Positions 56,821 to 64,000 of a stretch of DNA of 64,000 nt are shown piece by piece. The stretch is taken from the NCBI RefSeq assembly GCF_008329605.1, contig NZ_NPKO01000011.1, positions 1 through 64,000 of the forward strand. The letters run 5' to 3'. Every line of letters begins with the position of its first letter. The first letter of the stretch is position 1. Made by a program: the position numbers and the translations under genes. This DNA is from Mycolicibacterium sp. P9-64. GTDB lineage: Bacteria > Actinomycetota > Actinomycetes > Mycobacteriales > Mycobacteriaceae. The notes below the pieces were generated by a model that saw only the letters and a program-made list of their open reading frames with translations, was not told the DNA's origin and did not search any database.

Positions 56821-57825
56821 ATGGCCTACAACACCCGGAACCGCAGCCTGCTCAGCCTCGTTCACCACACGGATCGGGACCTGCTCTACCTGCTTCAACT
56901 GTCCCGAGATCTGAAGAATGCGAAGTACGCCGGGGTTGCCCAACCGCGGCTGGTGGGCAAGAACATCGCGCTGATCTTCGAGAAGACGTCCACCCGAACG
57001 CGCTGCGCCTTCGAGGTGGCGGCGTACGACGAGGGCGCGCACGTCACGTTCATCGACCCCGCCTCGTCCCAGATCGGGCACAAGGAGTCGATGAAGGACA
57101 CCGCCCGGGTGCTCGGCCGGATGTACGACGCGATCGAGTACCGCGGCGCCGGGCAGGAGATCGTCGAGGAGTTGGCGGAATTCGCCGGGGTGCCGGTCTT
57201 CAATGGGCTTACCGACGAGTTTCACCCCACCCAGATGCTCGCCGACGTGCTCACCATGACCGAGCACTGCCAGAAGCCTCTGACCGACATCGCCTTTGCC
57301 TTCGTCGGCGATGGTCGCAACAACGTAGCCAACTCACTACTGCTGGTGGCAGCCAAGCTCGGTATGGACGTACGGATCGGTGCACCACGGCAGTTGTGGC
57401 CTGCCGAGGAGCATCTCGCGATGTGCCAGGACTTCGCGGCGGCGTCAGGGGCGCGGATCACCGTCACCGACGATCCGGTCAAGGCGGTCAGCGGCGTCGA
57501 CTTCGTCTACACCGACGTGTGGGTGTCAATGGGCGAGCCGATGGACACCTGGGGCGACCGGATCGCCCTTCTGCTCCCGTTCCAAGTCAACGCCGAACTC
57601 CTTGCCTCCGTGGGTAACCCGCGCGTGAAGTTCATGCACTGCCTGCCCGCCTACCACAACTCGGAGACTGAGGTCGGAGCGCAGATCGCCGCACGGTACC
57701 CGAACCTTGCCAGTGGAGTCGAAGTCACCGATGAAGTGTTCGAGAGCCCCGCGAACATCGCCTTCGAGCAGGCCGAGAACCGGATGCACACCATCAAGGC
57801 CGTCCTCGTCGCTGCGCTCGGCTGA
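56821..57825 (+). CDS. arcB: Catabolic ornithine carbamoyltransferase
   Basis: A 334-residue transcarbamylase. The carbamoyl-phosphate motif FEKTSTRTRCAFEVAA and the ornithine motif MHCLPAYHN (with DEFHPTQMLAD) are intact. In this operon it runs in the catabolic direction, splitting citrulline to ornithine and carbamoyl phosphate. It starts 27 bp after arcA. Confidence 0.95.
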   Translation: MAYNTRNRSLLSLVHHTDRDLLYLLQLSRDLKNAKYAGVAQPRLVGKNIALIFEKTSTRTRCAFEVAAYDEGAHVTFIDPASSQIGHKESMKDTARVLGRMYDAIEYRGAGQEIVEELAEFAGVPVFNGLTDEFHPTQMLADVLTMTEHCQKPLTDIAFAFVGDGRNNVANSLLLVAAKLGMDVRIGAPRQLWPAEEHLAMCQDFAAASGARITVTDDPVKAVSGVDFVYTDVWVSMGEPMDTWGDRIALLLPFQVNAELLASVGNPRVKFMHCLPAYHNSETEVGAQIAARYPNLASGVEVTDEVFESPANIAFEQAENRMHTIKAVLVAALG

Positions 57826-57830
57826 CGCTC

Positions 57831-58775
57831 GTGCGAATCGTCATTGCGTTGGGCGGCAACGCCCTACTGCAGCGCGGCCAGCCCATGACCGCCGAGAACC
57901 AGCGCGCCAACGTCCGGGTCGCCGCCGAATGCATCGCCGCGATCGCGCACGGCAACGAGATCGTCGTGGCTCACGGCAACGGCCCTCAGGTCGGACTGCT
58001 CGCATTGCAGGCGGCGGCCTATCACGATCTTGCTCACGGTGTGGCCTCCTACCCGCTCGACGTCCTCGGCGCCCAAACGGAGGCGATGATCGGCTACGTC
58101 ATCGAACAGGAACTCGGCAACCTGCTGCCCGTCGAGCAGTCCCTGGCGACGCTACTGACGATGATCGAAGTTGACCGCGACGATCCGGCGTTCGGTCATC
58201 CGACCAAGCCAATCGGCCCGGTCTACGACTTCGAGACCGCCGAACGCCTCAAGGTCGCGAGCGGCTGGGCGATCGCCCCCGACGGCGACAAGTTCCGCCG
58301 CGTGGTCGCGAGCCCGAAACCAAAGCGCATCTTCGAGATTCAGTCCATCCGAAGCCTCGTCGAAACGGGCACGATCGTGATCTGCGCAGGCGGTGGTGGC
58401 ATCCCGACCATGTACGACGACAGCGGCAGGCTGCACGGCGTGGAAGCCGTCATCGACAAGGACAGCGCCTCCGCGCTACTGGCCGAACAACTCGACGCCG
58501 ACCTGCTGATAATCGCTACGGACGTCGACGGCGTCTACGCGAACTGGGGCACTACGAACCAGACCAAGCTCGGCCACGTCACGCCAGACGAATTGGCCTG
58601 CCTCGAACTCCCCGCAGGCTCCATGGGGCCAAAAGTCGAGGCAGCCTGTCGCTTTGCGCGCACTACGGGCAACGAGGCAGTCATTGGTTCGCTCGCCGAC
58701 ATCACCGCCATCGTCCAGGGGACGGCCGGCACCCGGGTCTCCCCAGTGCCGGGACCAATGGCACCCACACGGTGA
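57831..58775 (+). CDS. arcC: Carbamate kinase
   Basis: A 314-residue amino acid kinase-fold enzyme that makes ATP from carbamoyl phosphate. Motifs: ALGGNALLQRGQPMTAENQRAN, AHGNGPQVGLLALQ, IVICAGGGGIPTMYD. GTG start at 57831, 5 bp after arcB. It completes a four-gene pathway that yields one ATP per arginine without oxygen. The 3' end contains a GGGACCAA sequence (58751-58758) that resembles a DosR half-site. Confidence 0.96.
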   Translation: MRIVIALGGNALLQRGQPMTAENQRANVRVAAECIAAIAHGNEIVVAHGNGPQVGLLALQAAAYHDLAHGVASYPLDVLGAQTEAMIGYVIEQELGNLLPVEQSLATLLTMIEVDRDDPAFGHPTKPIGPVYDFETAERLKVASGWAIAPDGDKFRRVVASPKPKRIFEIQSIRSLVETGTIVICAGGGGIPTMYDDSGRLHGVEAVIDKDSASALLAEQLDADLLIIATDVDGVYANWGTTNQTKLGHVTPDELACLELPAGSMGPKVEAACRFARTTGNEAVIGSLADITAIVQGTAGTRVSPVPGPMAPTR

Positions 58776-58886
58776 CCAACGACTCCATCGAGCGGGTTCG
58801 TCGACCGATACCGTCGATGTCACACGTCTGGCAGACGCCCCGCTCACCCCGCTCGAGACTGGACCGAATACCTAGGAGGGCAACAA

Positions 58887-59771
58887 ATGTACTCAGAATC
58901 GCTGACGAGACCGATCGTCGTCGCGGTCGACGGATCGCCCCATTCAGATGCGGCTGTCAATTGGGCCGCTGATGAGAGCGTGCTGCGAAACGCCCCCGTC
59001 AAGCTGGTGCACGCGGTCGCGCCGATGCTCGAACCCATCGGAAGACCAGGGCCGATGCCGGAGATGCATCGGTGGTACCACGACAACGCAAAAACGATCC
59101 TGGCCGACTCGGAGGCGATGTTCCGGGCCAGGCTGGATGATTCGCGCGGTATCGACATCGAGACCGCCCTCGTCGAGTCGTCCGTCGTGCCCGCAATGAT
59201 CAAGGCCTCGGAGGGCGCCCAGCTCATCGTGGTTGGCAGTCGAGGGTTGGGACACCTCGGCCGGCTTCTTCTGGGTTCGGTGAGCACCAGCTTGATTCAC
59301 CACGCACACTGCCCGGTTGCCGTAATTCCGCACCCGGACGAACGCGAAGGGACGGATCGGCACCCCGTGTTGTTGGGAATCGATGGCAGCGTCGCATCCG
59401 AAGCCGCAACCGCATTCGCCTTCGACGAAGCGTCGCGACGCGGCGTCAGCCTCACCGCACTCCATGCGTGGAGCGACGTCGGCGTCCCGCCCCCTCTCAT
59501 GACCGACTGGTGGTACGACCTCCAGACAGAGGCGCAGGAACAGTTGGCCGAACGGCTAGCCGGTTGGCAGGAGAAGTATCCCGATGTGCACGTCGACCGG
59601 CGCGTCGTATGCGACGTGCCCGCACATGCCCTGGTCGCTGAATCCCGCGTCTCGCAACTGGTCATCGTCGGTAGCCGCGGCCGTGGGGGATTCGCTGGCA
59701 TGCTGCTCGGCTCTGTTGGAACAGCGGTCGCGCACGCGTCGGAGGCACCCATCATCGTCGTGAGGGATTGA
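58887..59771 (+). CDS. Tandem universal stress protein
   Basis: A 294-residue protein with two USP domains. Both keep the ATP-binding G-2X-G-9X-G(S/T) motif (GSRGLGHLGRLLLGSVSTS; GSRGRGGFAGMLLGSVGTA), so both should bind ATP. Start with a good AGGAGG site. Similar paired-USP proteins are DosR-regulated in M. tuberculosis. It follows arcC by 111 bp. Confidence 0.93.
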   Translation: MYSESLTRPIVVAVDGSPHSDAAVNWAADESVLRNAPVKLVHAVAPMLEPIGRPGPMPEMHRWYHDNAKTILADSEAMFRARLDDSRGIDIETALVESSVVPAMIKASEGAQLIVVGSRGLGHLGRLLLGSVSTSLIHHAHCPVAVIPHPDEREGTDRHPVLLGIDGSVASEAATAFAFDEASRRGVSLTALHAWSDVGVPPPLMTDWWYDLQTEAQEQLAERLAGWQEKYPDVHVDRRVVCDVPAHALVAESRVSQLVIVGSRGRGGFAGMLLGSVGTAVAHASEAPIIVVRD

Positions 59772-59845
59772 GCAACGGTGCGCTGCTGTCGGTTCCTGCT
59801 GGATGTCGGGCAGGCCGATCCGGTCGAAAAGTGAGGTAGCGCAAG

Positions 59846-60577
59846 GTGGATGACGATTGCCCCCCTGTGGTCGTGGGCGTCGACGGTTCGCCGGCCGCGC
59901 TGAACGCGGCTCGGTGGGCGGCGGCAGAGGCGATCAACCGAGGGACTCGGCTCCGGCTGGTGTACGCAGCGGGTGACGTCGAAGATCGCGCGATGGCATG
60001 CGCGCACGCCCGCCGCATTCTCGATGCCGCGTATGCGGCGGTCGCAGGTCACTCACCCAAGGTGCAGACGCAGACTGCGTGCATGCCGGGATCTCCGCGG
60101 CGCGTCCTCATAGAGGAGTCCCGGGACGCATCGATGATCTGCATCGGGGCCGATGGCCGGTACGGCAGTCCACTTGGTCCGATCACGACGGCGCTTGGCC
60201 AAGGCGCGCAGTGTCCAGTGGCGATCATCCGCGAACGCATGGACGACGTCACCGGAGTCATTGCCGTCGTATTGGACGACGCGCCCGACAATGACGAGGT
60301 CGTGCACCAGGCGATGAGGGAAGGCAGATTGCGCAATGCCACGGTGCGGCAGATCGACCGCCGCACCAACAGCTGGGTGCGGAGGTTTCCCGACGTGCGC
60401 GTCCAGACCGTAGCGGCCGGCTGCACTCCTGCGGGGGGGCATGCACCGGATCCTGCACTGGCACAGCTGGCCGTGGTCGGTCGAGCCGACGCGGAACGCA
60501 TCGGCGAAGTCGTCAGTCCCAATTGCCACCCGATCGTCGGCTATCCCGATTGTTCAATTCTGCTCGTTCGCGACTGA
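59846..60577 (+). CDS. Degenerate universal stress protein
   Basis: A 243-residue protein starting VVVGVDGSPAALNAARWAAAEA, typical of USP domain one. Its nucleotide loop is altered (GADGRYGSPLGPITTALGQGAQ) and the second domain has lost the ATP motif (VVGRADAERIGEVVSPNCHPIVG). GTG start at 59846. It probably does not bind ATP in the second domain, so a regulatory or partner role is more likely than an ATP-sensing one. Confidence 0.85.
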   Translation: MDDDCPPVVVGVDGSPAALNAARWAAAEAINRGTRLRLVYAAGDVEDRAMACAHARRILDAAYAAVAGHSPKVQTQTACMPGSPRRVLIEESRDASMICIGADGRYGSPLGPITTALGQGAQCPVAIIRERMDDVTGVIAVVLDDAPDNDEVVHQAMREGRLRNATVRQIDRRTNSWVRRFPDVRVQTVAAGCTPAGGHAPDPALAQLAVVGRADAERIGEVVSPNCHPIVGYPDCSILLVRD

Positions 60578-60690
60578 CCGCTCCCCCGAGACGCGCGCCG
60601 CCGCGTGGATGACCGGGCGGGATCGCACATTGATCGAAAGTCATCCACCATCCCTGCACCGATTCGCCGTAGAGGACGAACGACGGCGAC

Positions 60691-60739
60691 GAAGGGACTT
60701 TCTGCCCTGCCGCAGGGTATTCGGGACCACCTAACGTGA
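60691..60739. promoter_or_regulatory. DosR-box-like sites before the Rv3134c-like gene
   Basis: GAAGGGACTTTCTGCCCTGC (60691-60710) and TTCGGGACCACCTAACGTGA (60720-60739) each carry GGGAC and match the DosR consensus at 11 of 20 positions. They lie 30-78 bp upstream of the USP gene. In M. tuberculosis the Rv3134c-devR-devS operon is autoregulated by DosR from this position. Confidence 0.6.
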
Positions 60740-60768
60740 CATGAAATCAACGAACTAGGGATACCCAA

Positions 60769-61635
60769 ATGCAAGACACACACCGAGCATCACCTTCCGT
60801 GGTAGTCGGCATTGACGGCTCACGTAACGGCATCAGCGCCGCACTGTGGGCCGTCGACGAAGCGGTGGAACGCGACATCCCTCTGCGTCTTGTCTGCGCA
60901 GTCGAGCCGCGCGAAGGCCCGGTTGATCCAGAACGTGCAGCGCGCGCCCTTGCGACCGCAGAGATTGCGGTGCGTACGGCCTTGACCGCGGTCGAGTCCA
61001 CCGACAAACCGGTGAAGATCGAAGTCGAGATACTGCAAGGCCTGCCGGCGGCGACGCTGCTGGAGGCGGGCCGTGCGGCGGAAATGATTTGCATTGGCGC
61101 GACCGGGATCAAACATGCGACGTCGGGACGTGTCGGCTCGACCGCCGCGGCGCTGGCTGGGTGGGCGCACAGTCCAGTCGCGATCATCCGGGGATACGAC
61201 CCAATGTCGACCACGCCCAGATCGGTGGTCGTCGAGGTAGACCAATCACCCGAAAGTGATGTGCTGATCGAGCGCGGAATCCAGGAGGCGCAGCTGCGCC
61301 ATGCGCCACTGGTGGTGATCTCAGCATGGCAAGCGGGCGTCACCGACATCCACGACGGCGCCGCCGTCGATCAACAGAACCGCAGTCTCGAAGCACAATT
61401 GAACCGGCGCCTGGCGCGTTGGACACGCAGGTATCCCAAGCTCGACGTGCAGTCGGTAGCCGTCCGCGGCGATCTACTCAACTATCTGTCGCCTCATGCA
61501 CATTCGATCCAACTCGTAGTCGTCGGCGGTCGGCGATCCCACGGCATCGCCGAGATGGTCGGACCGCCGAGCTACCTTGCCCTGCACGACACCGACTGCT
61601 CGGTGCTGATCTGCAACTCACACAATCCGCTGTGA
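60769..61635 (+). CDS. Universal stress protein, Rv3134c-like
   Basis: A 288-residue USP protein closest in sequence to Rv3134c: VVVGIDGSRNGISAALWAVDEAVERDIPLRLVCAVEP. ATP motifs are degenerate in both domains (GATGIKHATSGRVGSTAA; GGRRSHGIAEMVGPPSY). It sits directly upstream of devR, the arrangement of the M. tuberculosis Rv3134c-devR-devS operon. Its role is probably linked to DevSR signalling. Confidence 0.93.
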   Translation: MQDTHRASPSVVVGIDGSRNGISAALWAVDEAVERDIPLRLVCAVEPREGPVDPERAARALATAEIAVRTALTAVESTDKPVKIEVEILQGLPAATLLEAGRAAEMICIGATGIKHATSGRVGSTAAALAGWAHSPVAIIRGYDPMSTTPRSVVVEVDQSPESDVLIERGIQEAQLRHAPLVVISAWQAGVTDIHDGAAVDQQNRSLEAQLNRRLARWTRRYPKLDVQSVAVRGDLLNYLSPHAHSIQLVVVGGRRSHGIAEMVGPPSYLALHDTDCSVLICNSHNPL

Positions 61636-61723
61636 TGGTCCGATTCCTTCCCTGGTCGCCTATCGTCTACCCAGACGGACCGTCGACTCGACGCTTCGTT
61701 CCGGCCAACCCAGAGAGCACGCC

Positions 61724-62371
61724 ATGGTGACCGTCTTTCTCGTCGACGACCACGAAGTCGTTCGTCGCGGCCTGATCGATCTGCTCAGCGCCGATCCCGA
61801 ACTCGACGTAATCGGCGAAGCCGGAACGGTTAGCCACGCGTTGGCCCAGATTCCCGCCTTGCGGCCCGACGTCGCGGTCCTCGACGTGCGACTGCCCGAC
61901 GGCAACGGTATCGAGCTGTGCCGAGACCTGTTATCCCGACTGCCCGACCTGCGTTGCCTGATGCTGACGTCCTTCACCTCCGATGAGGCCATGCTCGACG
62001 CCATCCTGGCCGGTGCGAGCGGCTACGTCGTCAAGGACATCAAGGGCATGGAGCTGGCAAAGGCCATCAAAGAGGTCGGGGCGGGCCGCTCACTGCTCGA
62101 CAATCGGGCGGCCGCCGCCTTGATGTCCAAGCTGCGTGGCGCGGCAGAACGCTCCGATCCACTGTCGGGACTCACCGAGCAGGAGAAGGTGCTACTCGAC
62201 CTGCTCGGCGAGGGTCTGACCAACAAACAGATCGCCGCCCGAATGTTCCTTGCGGAGAAGACCGTCAAGAACTACGTATCGCGGCTCCTGGCCAAGCTCG
62301 GCATGGAACGACGCACCCAAGCGGCGGTGTTCGCGACGAAACTCGACCGGCCACACCGCGACGACGCCTGA
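61724..62371 (+). CDS. devR: Dormancy response regulator DevR (DosR)
   Basis: A 215-residue NarL-type regulator almost identical in layout to M. tuberculosis DosR. The receiver has phospho-acceptor Asp54 (AVLDVRLPDGNG), Asp8/Asp9 and Lys104 (YVVKDIKG). The DNA-recognition helix keeps Lys179, Lys182 and Asn183 (AEKTVKNYVSRLLAKLG). It activates the hypoxia regulon when phosphorylated by DevS. Starts 88 bp after the Rv3134c-like gene, probably same transcript. Confidence 0.97.
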   Translation: MVTVFLVDDHEVVRRGLIDLLSADPELDVIGEAGTVSHALAQIPALRPDVAVLDVRLPDGNGIELCRDLLSRLPDLRCLMLTSFTSDEAMLDAILAGASGYVVKDIKGMELAKAIKEVGAGRSLLDNRAAAALMSKLRGAAERSDPLSGLTEQEKVLLDLLGEGLTNKQIAARMFLAEKTVKNYVSRLLAKLGMERRTQAAVFATKLDRPHRDDA

Positions 62372-62423
62372 GACTTGACTTCACTTCCCGCACCGGAGTC
62401 GTGCCAAGTGCGAGAATGACGCG

Positions 62424-64000
62424 ATGACCAAGTCGGGGCCGGAGTCCGACGGCGCCGTCCGACCGCAGCGGGCCCCGTTGTCGCAGCTACGCCTGCGTGA
62501 GCTGCTGAGCGAGGTGCAAGTCCGCGTCGAGCAGATCATCGAGGGCCGCGATCGTGTCGACGGCCTCGTCGACGCGATGCTGACGGTGACCGCGGGTCTG
62601 GACCTGGACACCACATTGCGGACGATCGTGCACACTGCCATCGAGCTGATCGACGCCCGCTACGGGGCCCTTGGGGTCCGCGGCCACGACCACGAGTTGG
62701 TCGAGTTCATCTACGAAGGCATCGACGAAGCGACCCGGCGGCAGATCGGCGATCTTCCCCAGGGCCGCGGTGTCCTCGGGGTGCTCATCGACGAGCCAAC
62801 CCCCATCCGGCTGCACAACATCCACGATCACCCCGCATCCGTTGGCTTTCCGCCCAATCACCCGCCGATGCGCACGTTCCTCGGCGTCCCCGTGCGCATC
62901 CGCGACGAGGTGTTTGGCAACCTCTACCTCACCGAGAAGGCCGGAGGACAGCCGTTCAACGACGACGATGAAGTGCTCGCGCAGGCATTGGCTGCGGCGG
63001 CGGGCATCGCGATCGACAATGCGCGACTCTACGAGCAGGCTCGATCCCGGCAGTCCTGGATTCAGGCGACCCGCGACATCGCGACCGAACTCCTGTCGGG
63101 CATCGATCCCGCGCGGGTATTTCGCCTCATCGCCGACGAAGCGCTCAAGTTGACCGGTGCGGACGTGACGCTCGTCGCGGTGGCGCCCGACAGCGAAACA
63201 CCGGTGGCCGAAGTCAGCGAACTCATCGTCGTCGAGGCGGCCGGGACCACCGACATTCCCGTTGCGGTCGAGCCAATCCCGGTGTCGGGGAACATCGTTG
63301 GTGAGGTCTATCAAGGGCGCAAGCCCTACCGCGGTGAGCTCACGGGTGTGCTTGGCGGCCTCCTGCGAGGCGCCGGCCCGTTGATGGTGGTTCCATTGCG
63401 CACCACCGAGATCGTCGCCGGGGTGGTCATCACGGCACGTCGACTCGGCGCGCCGCCGTTCACCGACGAACAATTGGATGCGATGGCCACCTTCGCCGAT
63501 CAGGCCGCCCTCGCCTGGCAGCTGGCAACGACGCAGCGACAGATGCGCGATCTGGACATCCTGTCCGATCGCGACCGGATCGCCAGAGATCTCCACGACC
63601 ACGTCATCCAACGGCTGTTCGCCATCGGGCTGGGAATGCAGGGCACGATCGCTCGCATCCGATCACCCGAGATCCAGCGGCGGCTCTCCGAATCCGTCGA
63701 TGACTTGCAGGGCGTGATCCAGGAGATCCGCACCGCGATCTTCGACCTGCACGGGCGTGCGGCAGGTCCCACCCGACTGCGCCAACGACTCGATGAGGCC
63801 ATCGCGCAGTTCGCGGGGGCAGGTGTGCGAACCAAGTCACAGTTCAGCGGCCCGCTGTCGGTCATCGAACCCGCCCTCGCCGATGACGCCGAAGCCGTCG
63901 TTCGCGAAGCGATCAGCAACGCGGTACGGCATGGCGGTGCAACCGAAGTCACGGTCTTGGTCCGTGTCGACGACGACGTCAGCATCGACGTGACCGACAA
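62424..64000 (+). CDS. devS: Heme sensor histidine kinase DevS/DosS (3' end off the window)
   Basis: The first 525 residues of a DosS-like kinase. Domains: GAF-A with heme His146 (FPPNHPPMRTF; His149 in DosS), GAF-B, dimerisation helix with phospho-His391 (DRIARDLHDHVIQRLF) and the start of the ATPase domain (N-box VREAISNAVRHGGA). The residue matching DosS Glu87 is Gly84 (YGALGVRG), as in DosT. The ATG at 62424 gives MTKSGPESDG. The open frame continues past position 64000, so the gene is complete only beyond the window. Confidence 0.96.
   Translation, partial: MTKSGPESDGAVRPQRAPLSQLRLRELLSEVQVRVEQIIEGRDRVDGLVDAMLTVTAGLDLDTTLRTIVHTAIELIDARYGALGVRGHDHELVEFIYEGIDEATRRQIGDLPQGRGVLGVLIDEPTPIRLHNIHDHPASVGFPPNHPPMRTFLGVPVRIRDEVFGNLYLTEKAGGQPFNDDDEVLAQALAAAAGIAIDNARLYEQARSRQSWIQATRDIATELLSGIDPARVFRLIADEALKLTGADVTLVAVAPDSETPVAEVSELIVVEAAGTTDIPVAVEPIPVSGNIVGEVYQGRKPYRGELTGVLGGLLRGAGPLMVVPLRTTEIVAGVVITARRLGAPPFTDEQLDAMATFADQAALAWQLATTQRQMRDLDILSDRDRIARDLHDHVIQRLFAIGLGMQGTIARIRSPEIQRRLSESVDDLQGVIQEIRTAIFDLHGRAAGPTRLRQRLDEAIAQFAGAGVRTKSQFSGPLSVIEPALADDAEAVVREAISNAVRHGGATEVTVLVRVDDDVSIDVTD

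Noticed and set aside
58748..58767. GGGACCAATGGCACC at the arcC 3' end as a DosR site for the first stress protein gene
   Set aside because: It lies inside coding sequence about 120 bp from the next start and only one half matches; kept as a note in the arcC entry, not as a separate site.

Overview
This is chromosomal DNA of a fast-growing mycobacterium (Mycolicibacterium-like). It has high GC and frequent 1-4 nt stop/start overlaps. Gene order is strongly mycobacterial: murA at the start of an rRNA operon, atpIBEFHAGDC-wecA-tsaC-prmC-prfA-rpmE, rho-thrB-thrC-hom-lysA-argS, and a Rv3134c-like universal stress gene followed by devR-devS. Species cannot be fixed from this window. Family names come from remembered sequences and motifs; no database search was run.

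Region 1 (1-26.8 kb) is core housekeeping, nearly all on the minus strand. It starts with the promoter and leader of an rRNA operon whose 16S gene lies beyond the left edge. Then come murA, a cobalamin adenosyltransferase, a DUF2550 protein, the full F1Fo ATP synthase operon, wecA, the threonylcarbamoyl-AMP synthase, release-factor and ribosomal genes, an acyl-CoA synthetase with a divergent TetR regulator, a convergent terminator, rho, the aspartate-family amino acid operon, argS and a tRNA-Arg(CCG).

Region 2 (26.8-45.3 kb) is accessory. It holds small oxidoreductases, VOC and SRPBCC proteins, and a three-gene sensor kinase/regulator/DUF4097 operon. It also has an OmpR-type regulator that lacks most of its receiver domain and a TetR/hydrolase pair with a clear paired operator. 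An Rrf2 regulator with a nitrilase, a membrane-anchored esterase, and a PRC-barrel/MgtE-like protein translationally coupled to an NRAMP-type transporter with altered metal-site motifs complete it.

Region 3 (45.3-64 kb) is a hypoxia and anaerobic-energy island: narK2-narGHJI, a small cupin, a complete arginine deiminase operon (arcD-arcA-arcB-arcC), three universal stress proteins, devR, and devS running off the right edge. DosR-box-like sites sharing a GGGAC core lie before the arc operon, between narK and the cupin, and before the Rv3134c-like gene. This suggests that DevSR controls nitrate respiration, arginine fermentation and stress proteins as one local unit. DevS carries glycine where M. 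tuberculosis DosS has Glu87, a DosT-like feature that may make it a direct oxygen sensor.
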